Source: Rubritalea profundi (GTDB taxonomy: Bacteria; Verrucomicrobiota; Verrucomicrobiia; Verrucomicrobiales; Akkermansiaceae). From it: DNA of 64,000 nucleotides. Made by a program: the position numbers and the translations under genes. The stretch is taken from the NCBI RefSeq assembly GCF_002954445.1, contig NZ_MQWA01000001.1, positions 2,444,248 to 2,508,247 of the forward strand. The letters are read 5' to 3'. The notes beneath the pieces were generated by a model, which was not told where the DNA came from, searched no databases, and saw only the letters and a list, made by a program, of their open reading frames with translations. This document shows, in pieces, positions 17,924 to 27,623 of this stretch. Position 1 is the stretch's first letter. Each line of letters opens with the position of its first letter.

Positions 17924-18430
17924 TTAAGCGGCAACAAATTTCAAGCGCTCGTCAGAGGCTAGAATCTCATTGAGGTTCTCCCAGCCAGACTCGGTCTGGA
18001 GGTTGAAGATGTTGAGGTAAAGACTTACCAGTTGTGGGTCGAAGTCCACCAGTAAAGTGTCGATAGCTGCTTTGAGCTTATCTGTGTCGAACGTTTCTGG
18101 GAGGGCTCCATCGACGGATCCTTTGCCATCGTGTTCAATGCCCATGGCGTCACAGAATGCAACGAGCAGCGTTTGTTGGCCTTGCATGAAGTAGACCTGG
18201 AAAAGGTGCTCGCCAATCATGTCGCTGGACTTGAGTTTGAGTGTCTTGTGCATCCAGGAAATTTGCTCAGGGATAGACTTTTTCTGGACGAAAACTGGAC
18301 GCAGTTTGCGGTCGTTAGCAAGTGTTGCGACAGTGGTCTTGTAGAGGTCACGTTCTTCGGCTCGCATCCATATGAAGAGGTCTACAATGATGGATGGCTT
18401 GATATTTTGATAAATTTCGTATGCGTTCAC
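17924..18430 (-). CDS. Conserved-type hypothetical protein
   Basis: A 168-aa soluble, mostly helical protein with no signal peptide, membrane segment or motif I can name. Its composition is that of a real coding gene: acidic and well balanced, with LFQVYFMQGQQTLLVAFCDAMG in the middle and NLQTESGWENLNEIL near the end. It lies 20 bp upstream of hisI on the same strand. No function is proposed. Confidence 0.6.
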   Translation of the reverse strand: MNAYEIYQNIKPSIIVDLFIWMRAEERDLYKTTVATLANDRKLRPVFVQKKSIPEQISWMHKTLKLKSSDMIGEHLFQVYFMQGQQTLLVAFCDAMGIEHDGKGSVDGALPETFDTDKLKAAIDTLLVDFDPQLVSLYLNIFNLQTESGWENLNEILASDERLKFVAA

Positions 18431-18653
18431 GGTCGTATAATATGAAGTGAAAATAAGGGCTGACGCAGTGAAGCAGCTATGGGTGATCCGTCAAGGGTAG
18501 GATCCTACAAGGTACCAATATTGTACATCTTGGCAATTCCTACAAAACCCCTAGAAAGAGGAAATTTAAATGTATAAGTCATTCATGTAGAGTGTCTAGA
18601 TTCCCACGAAAACGCACAATTTTGGCTTTTGTCGAGCGCGGCCACTCTTGGAG

Positions 18654-19229
18654 TTATTCCCAAGATGTGACGAAGTCATTCTCGTCCCCATCCTGACCTT
18701 CTTCGCCGTAGGTCCAAATGAGGCTGCGCTTTTGTTTGATTGTGGTGTTACCAAATTCATTAGGCTCGTCGATCTCCTCGTCAAAAGTGCCGTCGAGCAT
18801 GATATAGAAGTCCCCGCCGAAACTGTTTACTAAAGAATCAATGTCACCATTAGCGAGATAGACAAGCCCGCTTACGCCATTGGAGGCATCGGGAAGTGAA
18901 GCGACGAAGTTTTTCCCTGTAGTATTACGATCCTTGGTGTTGCCGGCGAGAGCATTGAGTAGGTTAACCTGATCTAATTCGATTTCGTCGTCTGAGCCGG
19001 CATCAATAGGAAAATAACCGTAGTCGTCGTAAAAGTCTTCAATGCCTCGTTCGATAGTGACAATCATAGCAAGATTTTTCTTCAACTTGCTACTCTTGAT
19101 CATCTTTCCCGCGACGGGGTAAGCTATAGCAGCAAGAACTGCGATGATGGTTATAACGACGAGGATTTCGACGAGGGAGAAACCGCGACGAATAAATTGT
19201 GAGTATGAGGTTTTTTGCATAGCATTCAT
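18654..19229 (-). CDS. GspG-like prepilin / type II secretion pseudopilin
   Basis: The protein (191 aa) has a class III prepilin signal, RRGFSLVEILVVITIIAVLAA, with cleavage expected after the Gly before Phe and Glu at +5. A 60-residue amphipathic helix and an acidic C-terminal part follow (NEFGNTTIKQKRSLIWTYG). The order pilin helix then DDYGYFPID is typical of GspG-type pseudopilins. It is divergent from the prepilin cassette at 19430 across a 200-bp gap. No GspE/F or PilD gene is present here. Confidence 0.82.
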   Translation of the reverse strand: MNAMQKTSYSQFIRRGFSLVEILVVITIIAVLAAIAYPVAGKMIKSSKLKKNLAMIVTIERGIEDFYDDYGYFPIDAGSDDEIELDQVNLLNALAGNTKDRNTTGKNFVASLPDASNGVSGLVYLANGDIDSLVNSFGGDFYIMLDGTFDEEIDEPNEFGNTTIKQKRSLIWTYGEEGQDGDENDFVTSWE

Positions 19230-19429
19230 GAACTAGGGTAACATTAAGCGTCAGAGGCACCCGATTCCAATTCTTTTTTTGACACATGCTCTCGAGACTT
19301 TGATAGCTTGACCTTTATCGATTATACAATTACTTTGTAAATACAGATTGAGGCGAGACGATTAGCTAGCAATTTTTTTAAAAAAGTATTTTAACTCCAG
19401 CCAGAAATCTCTAGCGTACCAAGCAATCC

Positions 19430-20161
19430 ATGAAAAACCGTTTCAATAGCCACACCTCCCCAAGCCGTAAGGCATTCACATTGATCGAGATGCTGGTTGT
19501 CGTGGTGATAATTTCCACGCTACTAGGCATTGGGGCTCAAGTGATGAAAAATACGACGACAGCCCAGGGGACTGACACAGCTGCCTCAAAAGCGGAGAGC
19601 CTCTTTGCTGAAGCGCGTAGCTTAGCAAAAACCAGTGGATCTTCGACACGTGTAGTAATCTACAAGAGTGGCGGTACTGGTGAAAATCGTTCCAAGCACT
19701 TGCGTTACATGGGTATTGTCGGACAGCAGCAAGATGCTGACGGGTTTTACTTAAAGGACGGGGATGGAAATCCTGAATTTAAAGATCAATTGAAAGCACG
19801 AGGTGTACAGCTCCCGCCCAAGGTATTTTTCAATGCTAATCTGAGTGGTGGGACTGACCTAGCGACTATGGATGTAAAAATCCCTGGTTTTGATCTACCT
19901 CAGGAATGTTACTACTATGAATTTAATGACGCAGGATTTTTATTTGTGGATCCGCCTCATCCAGCTAATGATCCAGACCCAGTCGGAGTTTTTGTAGTAC
20001 AGTCAGGGAAGCTCTACCCCACAGATGATACGCCGAAAGAAGCTAAGAACGGGAGCCTAGACGTCGGCGGTTTCGCTATCTGGAAGCGTGGCAATACGAC
20101 CTTGTTTAGGGCGCCTAGCCAAATCCCAGATTTAAGCAACTCAGAGGATCCAAAATTCTAA
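19430..20161 (+). CDS. Prepilin-like protein, Verru_Chthon cassette D-type
   Basis: The 243-aa protein starts with a prepilin peptidase site in SRKAFTLIEMLVVVVIIST and has the GspH-like middle AESLFAEARSLAKTSG followed by VVIYKSG. From the pattern of the three adjacent genes I assign it tentatively to the D family of the Verru_Chthon cassettes, which are known only from Verrucomicrobia and have no defined role. No Shine-Dalgarno sequence precedes the ATG. It is first of three genes spaced 31 and 7 bp apart. Confidence 0.72.
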   Translation: MKNRFNSHTSPSRKAFTLIEMLVVVVIISTLLGIGAQVMKNTTTAQGTDTAASKAESLFAEARSLAKTSGSSTRVVIYKSGGTGENRSKHLRYMGIVGQQQDADGFYLKDGDGNPEFKDQLKARGVQLPPKVFFNANLSGGTDLATMDVKIPGFDLPQECYYYEFNDAGFLFVDPPHPANDPDPVGVFVVQSGKLYPTDDTPKEAKNGSLDVGGFAIWKRGNTTLFRAPSQIPDLSNSEDPKF

Positions 20162-20192
20162 TGTCATCAGACTGAGATTCTATTCTAATTTT

Positions 20193-20942
20193 ATGAAAAA
20201 AAACATTTCTTCCCGCAAAGGCTTCTCACTCGTTGAAGTGGTCATTGCCATCGGTATTGTTGCCGTACTACTGACCACCTTCATGGCCGTCTTTGGTCCA
20301 GCTCAGAAAAATATCAACAAAGCTCTCGGAGTCGCCGAAGCTAATCGACTCGTTCATACATTGGAAAATGAAATGGCGATTCTACGACCCGGGGAGTCTG
20401 ACTATATTTCCTCGTTCGATAAAGCCTTCCAGTGGATTAAAGATTCTCCAACGGAAACTAGCGCTATTGTCGTCTATCAGTATCAAACACTTCCAGGAGT
20501 TGATAATGACGATGGAACTCTCCAGGCTGCTACAATTGACGTCGTGAATGATGATTTGAAATTCCCAGGAGTGGATTATATCACGCAGACTGTAGCTCGC
20601 CGCATCGACAAAGCAACGTCAGCAGCGCTCCTCACCGCTGAACTATCTCCAGGTATTGTGCAAGGGAAAGTTTATGCAGTGCGCATGACTCAGTTGGTCC
20701 AAGACACCACGACTGGATCAGGATTGATTTTGGGAACTCCCGGGCAAATAGAGAATCCAGCAGCAGGAAGTACGATACCTAACCCTACAGATGGCTCTCA
20801 GTATGATGACGGCTACATGACTCTTCAAGTGGAGTTTTTCCCACTTAATAACAACCTACACGCATACGTTACTGGAGGGGCTTGGGAATTCGATAAGTTA
20901 GGAACTCCCGTCGCCACTCAGAATATCGCAGTCCGCCGCTAG
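20193..20942 (+). CDS. Prepilin-like protein, Verru_Chthon cassette B-type
   Basis: This 249-aa protein has a short basic leader and the prepilin site SRKGFSLVEVVIAIGIVAVL. The body has RLVHTLENEMAILRPGESD, as in the B-type cassette proteins, and ends in a region with VTGGAWEFDK. It would be a type II/IV-like pseudopilin cleaved by a PilD-type peptidase and placed in the inner membrane. The family letter is inferred by resemblance and gene order. Confidence 0.7.
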   Translation: MKKNISSRKGFSLVEVVIAIGIVAVLLTTFMAVFGPAQKNINKALGVAEANRLVHTLENEMAILRPGESDYISSFDKAFQWIKDSPTETSAIVVYQYQTLPGVDNDDGTLQAATIDVVNDDLKFPGVDYITQTVARRIDKATSAALLTAELSPGIVQGKVYAVRMTQLVQDTTTGSGLILGTPGQIENPAAGSTIPNPTDGSQYDDGYMTLQVEFFPLNNNLHAYVTGGAWEFDKLGTPVATQNIAVRR

Positions 20943-20949
20943 TATTTAT

Positions 20950-21897
20950 ATGAAAACTCACCCATCTATTAGAAAAGGTTTCACGCTCATTGAGCTGTTG
21001 ACGGCAATGGCCATCACGACTGTCATTATTGGCGTCTTGATCGGAGCCACTCGTATGTCCATGGACGCATGGAAAGATAGCCGAGACAAAGCCCGAGCTT
21101 CTCGCTTAGCCAAAGAGAGTATTGAGCTAATGTCGCACGATCTAGAAGGAATCGTGATCCGCTCTGGTAATGAGTACGAATGGCTTTCCATTCGTATGGA
21201 TGGTACTTTAGCTTCAACTGATTTAGGACCGTCGGCTAATGCTGAGATGAAAAACCCACTGGAGTTTGTTTTCTTCAGCGCTGCGACTGACCGCTACGAT
21301 GGGGCAATAGGTACTGCAACTGATAATGGCGGCGATATCTCCACTGTGATCTACAAATTGGTGTATAAAGATCAATTTGAAGGAAGTGGAGGAATGCAAT
21401 TTCCCGTGTTCTCGCTGTATCGTTATTTGATCAACCCAGATATGACATTTGATAACTATCTAGCTAAGCCTGATATTCAAAGTCTTGCAGCGGCTGAAGC
21501 TGTGACCAATGCCAATAACTTCATTGCCGAAAATGTCTACAATCTTACGGTTACTCTTATTTTTGAATTCAATAACGTTGCGACTGGGGTAATGGAGCAA
21601 CAACGAGTTCCAGTCATGACCTCGGGTAATGACTTTCAAGAAATTCGAATAAAAGGGAATATGGTTGCTAAGGATGCCCTAGCCTCACCAACAGCTGCAA
21701 ATATTGTCGACAGTAATGGTGTCAATGTTGCTTCATCAGCGCGCCTGGCAGGCGCCGAACTCGGCATTCTTGTACTTTCCGATTCAGGAATGAGAGGACT
21801 GAATAAGAAGCAATTCGCTGGTGATGCGGCATTCGCTAAGTTCGTTAAACAGAATAGCCACTACTTCACCAAGTCCGTGGTAATGCCGCGGCCGTAA
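20950..21897 (+). CDS. Prepilin-like protein, Verru_Chthon cassette C-type
   Basis: This 315-aa protein starts with IRKGFTLIELLTAMAITTVI. It then has SRLAKESIELMSHDLEG, VIRSGNEYEWLSIRMDG and FVFFSAATDRYDG. The size, the WLS and FFSAATDRY elements and the position after the B-type gene fit the C family of the cassettes (GspJ-like). It is 7 bp after the previous gene, so the three form an operon. No large A-type cassette protein follows: the next gene is on the other strand. Confidence 0.72.
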   Translation: MKTHPSIRKGFTLIELLTAMAITTVIIGVLIGATRMSMDAWKDSRDKARASRLAKESIELMSHDLEGIVIRSGNEYEWLSIRMDGTLASTDLGPSANAEMKNPLEFVFFSAATDRYDGAIGTATDNGGDISTVIYKLVYKDQFEGSGGMQFPVFSLYRYLINPDMTFDNYLAKPDIQSLAAAEAVTNANNFIAENVYNLTVTLIFEFNNVATGVMEQQRVPVMTSGNDFQEIRIKGNMVAKDALASPTAANIVDSNGVNVASSARLAGAELGILVLSDSGMRGLNKKQFAGDAAFAKFVKQNSHYFTKSVVMPRP

Positions 21898-21929
21898 AGC
21901 TGTATTTCAATTGCAGTCTCGTGAGAGAC

Positions 21930-24644
21930 TTAGTTTTCCTCAACGCTCAGTAAATCGCTGAGCGTTTTTTCGTTTAGATCGAGGCTATGGGTGGCGCCAT
22001 CTAGGATGTTGTTGGCGAGGGTATTTTTCTTTGCCTGCATCTGTTGGATCCTTTGTTCCACTGTGCCAGAGCAAATAAGCTTGTGCACCATGACTGGCTT
22101 GTCCTGACCAATGCGATAAGCTCGGTCGGTCGCTTGGTTCTCAACAGCAGGGTTCCACCAGGGGTCGTAGTGGATGACCGTGTCAGCCCCAGTGAGGGTG
22201 AGACCTGTACCGCCCGCTTTGAGAGAGATAAGAAACACTTCGCCTTCACCACCTTGGAAGCGTTCGACTAAGGCTTGCCTATCCTTTGTGGCTCCTGTGA
22301 GAATGAGATAGCTGACTTCTTCACTCTTGAGATAGTCCTCGATAATCGAGAGCATAGAAGTGAATTGCGAGAATATGAGAACGCGGTGGCCTTCCTGCCG
22401 CAGGGTGACTAACAGGTCGATTAGGTAGAGCATCTTGGCCGACTCGGTTTTGGACGCGTCTTGCATTGCTTGGCTGTTAAAATTGAGAAGGCCTGGGTGG
22501 CAGCAGATTTGGCGCAACTTGAGGAGGGCGTCGAGAAAGACAATCTGGGCCTCACCACCACGTGCGACAATCGCTTGGCGTACTTGTTTGTCCATCGCCG
22601 CGCGGACAGTCTCGTAGAGATCTTTTTGTGCCGTACTGAGTGTGATGGTGTGGAGGATTTCTGTCTTTGGTGGCAACTCCTTGGCAACATCATTTTTTGT
22701 GCGGCGTAGGATGAGTGGGCCTACCTTGCGGTTAAGAGCATCACGCTTTCCTTTGTCGTTTTGTTTCTCAATTGGTGTGCGGTAGTTTTCCGTGAAGGCG
22801 GATCGCTCACCTAACAAACCGGGCATTAGGAAGGCAAAGAGGCTCCATAGTTCTCCGAGGTTGTTTTCGATCGGAGTGCCTGAGAGGCAAAGCCTGTGAT
22901 TAGATTTGAGCTGTCTCACAGCAATGGATACCTGAGCACTAGGGTTTTTGATGTGCTGAGCTTCATCCAGCGCGATCAGGTGATAGTAATGCTGCAGGTG
23001 CTGATCGAGGTCTCGATGAACCAGGGCGTACGAGGTGAGGACGAGGTCGTAGCTTGAGATTTTTGGAAAATGCTGATGCCGTTTTGGGCCTTGAAGGATA
23101 AGGACCTTAAGTGTTGGCGCAAATTTTGCAGCTTCACGCTGCCAGTTGACGACCACCGAAGTTGGAGCGAGGACGAGATGGGGGAGGCCCTTCGAACGAC
23201 CACTGCTGATCTCTGTGAGAATATGGGTGAGCGTCTGGAGTGTCTTACCCAGCCCCATATCATCCGCTAGAATTCCACAAAAATGATGGCGGGTGAGAAA
23301 CTGCATCCAGTAAAATCCGTGGAGCTGGTAGTCACGCAAGGTCGCTTTGAGTTCACAGGGGACCTCGACGACGGCAATTTTTTCGAGCGATTGGATTTGT
23401 TCGGCAATTTTTTCAATACCCTCTGGGACATCGAGTTCAATGTCCGTGTCATTCTCAAGCAAAGCGGCATCGAGGGTACTAACTTTGATCGGTCCATCAG
23501 TGAATTTGTATTCTAGCAACTCTCCGAGAGTGACCAACATGTGGCGGAAGCGGCCGACAGGTAGAGCTAAGCCGCGGCCATCTGGCAGGAAGATCATAAA
23601 CTCTTGGCCTTTTGGTAGGCCATCGGTGACTTCTAAGAAGTTGTTAGTGAGCAGTGCTGCTAGAATTGGTTGTAGCTCGAAGTGTTCTCCATCAATTTCA
23701 AAACCTGCAGAGAGATTGAACCAACCTTTAGCTTCTTCGACCATTTCAGCCTTCCAAGTATCACTGCGGAAGATCAGAGGCTGGAGCCCTACGTGGGCGG
23801 AAAATTGTACTTCCCAATGGCGCGCTTCCAGTGCCTTGGTGGCCTCGTGGCGAAATCGTTGCCAGTAAAAGTCGGGGTGCGGCCATTGCTTATTGTCGGG
23901 AAACCAAATTTTCCCGCAGTCCTCAGCTTGGTCATCAGTTTCAATCATCCACTTCGGGCGGGAATCAAATTTTTTCTTCTGCTGAGGCGCTGGAGGATCT
24001 TTCGGTAAAAGGTCGAGCGCGTAGAGCGTCTGTAAAGCCGTCATCTCGGCTTCCCGTTGCCTGCTGATTTTGCGTTCGGCGGTAACGATTGGAAGTAACA
24101 TCCCAGATGGCTCTAGTGGCACTTTGTGTTCATCATAGATAGCAAATGCGTGAGCGTAGATTTCCGGGCCAGATCTCTCAGAGCTGTTTCTACGTTCGAT
24201 GCGGAGGAGAAAGCTGGGGTCGTCTGAGTTCTTAGTTGGAGCGGGGGAGGCAAGTCCTATGGTCTTTCCTTCAGTGACTGCACCCATGTGTGGCGTTTCG
24301 CCAAAAGCGATGGCTAGCCTTTCGCCTCTAATGAGGTGCTCAATGCTAGCGACGCAGTGCTCACAGTTGCTTTGCACTGAGCAGGAACAGGACGCGTCTA
24401 TCTGCATTTCACCTTCTTCTAACCAAAGAGCGACGATGCTTTCGTGCTGGTGGCCTGAAGGTTCTGAGACGTAGCTGACTATTTCAACATCACCTGTCGG
24501 TAAATGCTCGGCCTTTGATTGATAGACTTTCCGTGCGTGCGCGAGCTTCTTTCCTTGTTGGAGAGTGCCGTTAGAGAAGAGGGGTTTCCATTGGTCGCCA
24601 GAGAGGTAGTCGGAGATAGATGGGATCGAGAGGCTTTGGCTCAT
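21930..24644 (-). CDS. SWIM zinc-finger SNF2-family helicase
   Basis: The 904-aa protein (start at ATG 24644) carries an N-terminal SWIM-type finger, CSCSVQSNCEHC. Then comes a SNF2 ATPase core: Walker A in DDMGLGKTLQT, Walker B DEAQ in ALDEAQHIKNP, motif III LSGTPIENNLGEL, motif V GGTGLTLTGAD and motif VI DRAYRIGQDKPV. Such proteins are DNA translocases of unclear bacterial role. A longer frame to 24740 would run through the sigma-factor terminator and is rejected. Confidence 0.92.
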   Translation of the reverse strand: MSQSLSIPSISDYLSGDQWKPLFSNGTLQQGKKLAHARKVYQSKAEHLPTGDVEIVSYVSEPSGHQHESIVALWLEEGEMQIDASCSCSVQSNCEHCVASIEHLIRGERLAIAFGETPHMGAVTEGKTIGLASPAPTKNSDDPSFLLRIERRNSSERSGPEIYAHAFAIYDEHKVPLEPSGMLLPIVTAERKISRQREAEMTALQTLYALDLLPKDPPAPQQKKKFDSRPKWMIETDDQAEDCGKIWFPDNKQWPHPDFYWQRFRHEATKALEARHWEVQFSAHVGLQPLIFRSDTWKAEMVEEAKGWFNLSAGFEIDGEHFELQPILAALLTNNFLEVTDGLPKGQEFMIFLPDGRGLALPVGRFRHMLVTLGELLEYKFTDGPIKVSTLDAALLENDTDIELDVPEGIEKIAEQIQSLEKIAVVEVPCELKATLRDYQLHGFYWMQFLTRHHFCGILADDMGLGKTLQTLTHILTEISSGRSKGLPHLVLAPTSVVVNWQREAAKFAPTLKVLILQGPKRHQHFPKISSYDLVLTSYALVHRDLDQHLQHYYHLIALDEAQHIKNPSAQVSIAVRQLKSNHRLCLSGTPIENNLGELWSLFAFLMPGLLGERSAFTENYRTPIEKQNDKGKRDALNRKVGPLILRRTKNDVAKELPPKTEILHTITLSTAQKDLYETVRAAMDKQVRQAIVARGGEAQIVFLDALLKLRQICCHPGLLNFNSQAMQDASKTESAKMLYLIDLLVTLRQEGHRVLIFSQFTSMLSIIEDYLKSEEVSYLILTGATKDRQALVERFQGGEGEVFLISLKAGGTGLTLTGADTVIHYDPWWNPAVENQATDRAYRIGQDKPVMVHKLICSGTVEQRIQQMQAKKNTLANNILDGATHSLDLNEKTLSDLLSVEEN

Positions 24645-24692
24645 TGCTGTGTCAGTGGAGAATGAATCGTAGTGCTGCTTAGTAATAAGACG

Positions 24693-24724
24693 AAAAAGAG
24701 CGGCAGATTCGCATCTGCCGCTCT
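24693..24724 (-). terminator. Terminator of the sigma-factor gene
   Basis: A perfect 12-bp stem AGAGCGGCAGAT/ATCTGCCGCTCT with a 4-nt loop, followed by T residues on the minus strand, 34 nt past the stop. Confidence 0.92.
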
Positions 24725-24758
24725 CACACCTATATCCCAATCACTTAGGATTACTATT

Positions 24759-25625
24759 TTATGAAGCCCCAGCAAAACCACCGGAAAGTGGCTTTAACTT
24801 TGGCAGATCTCTTTTTCGCAAATTTTTACGCATCTTGGCAAGAGCAACATTCTGTAATTGACGAATTCTTTCGCGAGTGACCCCAAATTCCAGCCCGACT
24901 TCCTCTAGAGTTTTTGGATTCTGGCCGTCTAAACCGAAACGAGCATCGATGATTCTCTGCTCACGTTCGTCTAAAACGTCCAATAAGCCATCCAGTTGGG
25001 TGTGCATATTCTTGTTTTCTAGTGCTAGAGCAGGGTCGATAGCGTGATCGTCGCCAATAAGTTCTCCGTATGCGCTTGTTTCGCCTTCTTGCACAGGAGC
25101 GTCTAGTGACGCGGGGAGTTGTGCTGCCTGCTTGAGCATCGCTAGTTTCTTGCGGGGGATGCCGAGCTCTTCCGAGAGTTCGGAGTCAGTAGGCTCACGG
25201 CCTAAATCTTCAGCGAGCATATTGGAGATGCGGCGCATCCTTGAAATTTTGTCAACCATGTGGACAGGGAGGCGAATAGTCTTACTCTGATTCGCTAGAG
25301 CCCGCTTGATCGATTGCTTGATCCACCATGATGCGTAGGTGCTCAACTTGCCTCCTTTTTCAGGATCAAATCTCTCAACCGCCTTCATAAGTCCAATATT
25401 GCCTTCTGAGATGAGGTCTGAAAGTGGTAAGCCGTAGTTCGAGTAATCCTGAGCAATCTTCACAACAAGGCGAAGGTTTGCCTTGATCATGTGCGCTCTG
25501 GCCTTCTTGTCTCCGTTTCTAATCCTTTCAGCAAGTTCGACTTCCTGAGCTGGTGTCAGTAAGTCAGTTTTTGAGATTTCTCGAAGATAAATTCGGAGTG
25601 AGTTCTCGCTGTCGTATGATTTCAT
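24759..25625 (-). CDS. RpoD-family sigma factor without region 1.1
   Basis: The 288-aa protein has region 1.2 (LRIYLREISKTDLLTP), a complete region 2 with NLRLVVKIAQDYSNYGLPL and YASWWIKQSIKRAL, region 3 and region 4 with the HTH LEEVGLEFGVTRERIRQLQ. It lacks the N-terminal region 1.1 and the long non-conserved insert of a typical primary sigma. It is either a group 2 sigma (RpoS/SigB-like) or the short primary sigma used in some lineages; these cannot be told apart here. It has its own terminator and a long AT-rich upstream region. Confidence 0.9.
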   Translation of the reverse strand: MKSYDSENSLRIYLREISKTDLLTPAQEVELAERIRNGDKKARAHMIKANLRLVVKIAQDYSNYGLPLSDLISEGNIGLMKAVERFDPEKGGKLSTYASWWIKQSIKRALANQSKTIRLPVHMVDKISRMRRISNMLAEDLGREPTDSELSEELGIPRKKLAMLKQAAQLPASLDAPVQEGETSAYGELIGDDHAIDPALALENKNMHTQLDGLLDVLDEREQRIIDARFGLDGQNPKTLEEVGLEFGVTRERIRQLQNVALAKMRKNLRKRDLPKLKPLSGGFAGAS

Positions 25626-25991
25626 GATTTTGTCTTAGGTTATTACTTTTTGTTTTAGTTATGCTTGTCTAGATAATGTCTACAATTTTGAGCTAGTTGT
25701 TGTCGAGTTCTTTCTATGTATTCGTCTCTAGACTGGTGGAGCGCTCTTTGTTTACTTTTTTGTCTAAGTAATTTAAAAAACAATTTGTAACAGGTGTTCA
25801 CAATATAAGAGGGGTGAAAGATGAATTTAATCCTCACAATTTTATGTTTTTCATGTCAATATTTGCAATGTTCTTATTTTAAAGGGGTTGTGGATTTTTT
25901 TTGGCTAGGATGAAGTACCCGTATAGAGAGTCTAGACACGAATGCGACACACTGATGAGGAGGTTTGTTTTCTGTATTCAGCATGAGATTG
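25626..25991. other. AT-rich intergenic region upstream of the sigma gene
   Basis: These 366 bp are markedly AT-rich, with several T and A runs, and contain no reading frame with coding character. It holds the promoter region of the sigma gene, but I cannot place -35 and -10 boxes with confidence. Confidence 0.5.
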
Positions 25992-26805
25992 TTATCGATC
26001 TCTCCTTGAATCAGCATTTGAGTTCTTAGATGCGGGCGTGGCGACTTCGACTGGATCAAGCCAGTGGCTGATGAAAAATTTCTTTTCAGAGAAGTTTAGT
26101 ATATTGTCAGATCTGCCGATGATCGGCCGGAGGGTGGTAGGCAGTTGGAGTGTTACGAGGGTGAAAACGGCCATCCAGACTTTGAGGTGGAGTGAGCTGG
26201 TCATGCCGAGGTGTTTACTGGCCTTGCCAATCAGCTTGAAACCGAAGCCTAGGCAAATCAGCCAGACTGCGGTGCAGATGAAGCCGAAGAAGAGGATCGA
26301 TCCACTAGAAGTTGAGAACAGCCAAACAACTGGCGCAAAGCCAACGAGTAATAAGGAAAGAAGAGAGATGGCGCAGAGTAAGAGTCCGATCACGGTCTGA
26401 AACTTGACGTCGATTCCAGAGAGGCATCTGAAGATATAGAGACTGGGTAGCTGATCAGGCGCCGAAACTGAGACCTAGAACGATCTTTGCCGGTGCGAGC
26501 CATAGTTGTTTAGCGCCGCTGAAGGCACCGATGACGAGTCCAAAGATACTAAGGCAGAGGATACTGAACAGAAGCAACGGCAGCCATGGCAGGGTTTGCT
26601 TTGTGTGGATGGTGGCGATGAGGTCAATTGGCCTTTTTAGCAGGGCATTGAGCAGGGTGGAGAAGGTGAGGGGGTCTTCAATCAGAGAGACAGGTTTTAG
26701 AGGGGTTTGTGGCTTTGATGGAGAGGCTTGCGCCATGACGTCCTGCAAATTTTGAGGAGCTTTGTTTGCTGGACTTGGTGTTTCGGGTGGTGTGCTAGGT
26801 TCCAT
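25992..26805 (-). pseudogene. Yip1-like multi-pass membrane protein, frameshifted
   Basis: The N-terminal frame (26805 to 26455) has a Pro-rich cytoplasmic tail, then LLKRPIDLIATIH and a membrane segment LLLFSILCLSIFGLVIGAF. It stops soon after GLSFGA. The continuation is in another frame with LPSLYIFRCLSGIDVKFQ and further membrane segments down to 25992. Removing one C from the doublet at about 26460 restores a single frame of about 270 aa. This resembles Yip1/YIF-like small membrane proteins of unknown role. It lies 18 bp after the damaged gene upstream and probably shares its transcript. Confidence 0.65.
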
Positions 26806-26823
26806 GGTGTTGTTTATTTAGTG

Positions 26824-27534
26824 TTAAAAGAAGCAGAGGATGCTGTTCCAAACTGTTTCGTAGAAGGTGCCAGTGAATGGGTCATCACGCAGAAAGGCGA
26901 CCTCTAGCCGCGGACTGCCGAAGAACGGCCGCAAGATCCACGAAAGCTGAGCCCCGACGAAGAGGTTACCGCCTATCTAGGCGAAGAATGTGCTGTTGGC
27001 TGCGCTCTTTTTTTTAGAAAAATGGAGTAAGAACCGACGAAGTGTGTGGTGGGAGAGGATGCCCGCATAGGCCACGACTGCGGTGTGGAAAAGTAGAATA
27101 AAGGCGTGGAAGTCTCTAGCGTGGTCCGCATTGGCAGCGGGGGCGTGGAGAGCCAGTGCCTGACTGATAGGGCTCAGAGCTCCGAGAACGATCGACATCG
27201 TGGCGAAGCCCGCGAGCAAGAACTGCAGGCTCTGGCGCATAGTAATGCCGCTATCAAGAACTGCAGCGAGCAGTCCGTTGATCAGCCCATTCACAAGTAG
27301 CGTGCAGAAGATCAGCAGTGGTAACTTGATGGCGACATACATCCCCATTTCGGCTCCGCGCCATAGACCCATCGAGAAGCCATAAGGCGCACAGCCGACG
27401 ACAACACACGGAACAGTCCGAATGAACATTTTCTTCGGGCTGAGTGTGAGCCACTCGGACAATAGCGCATGATCGCCACGACAAAGTGCGGGGATCAGCT
27501 GAGTTAAGCTATGCGAAGAAGATTGGTTGTTCAT
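26824..27534 (-). pseudogene. Multi-pass membrane protein with an in-frame TAG
   Basis: Read through, this is a 236-residue membrane protein with four to five hydrophobic segments and a C-terminus of GNLFVGAQLSWILRPFFG then SPRLEVAFLRDDPF. A TAG at 26977-26979 interrupts it at codon 186. The downstream 50 codons stay in frame to a TAA at 26824 and keep clear coding character, and the position fits a Trp (TGG to TAG). It forms a pair with the Yip1-like gene next door, also damaged. Function unknown. Confidence 0.65.
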
Positions 27535-27623
27535 CAGGAGTGAAAGAACCCTGACGCATCATTGTGAGGTTATGATGAAGACTGTGTGAAAAGTTGGAGA
27601 AATCGAGCTCGTATCAAAAGTAA

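Noticed and set aside
25655-25837. A 60-codon frame upstream of the sigma gene
   Set aside because: Its composition follows the AT-rich DNA and it has no start context.
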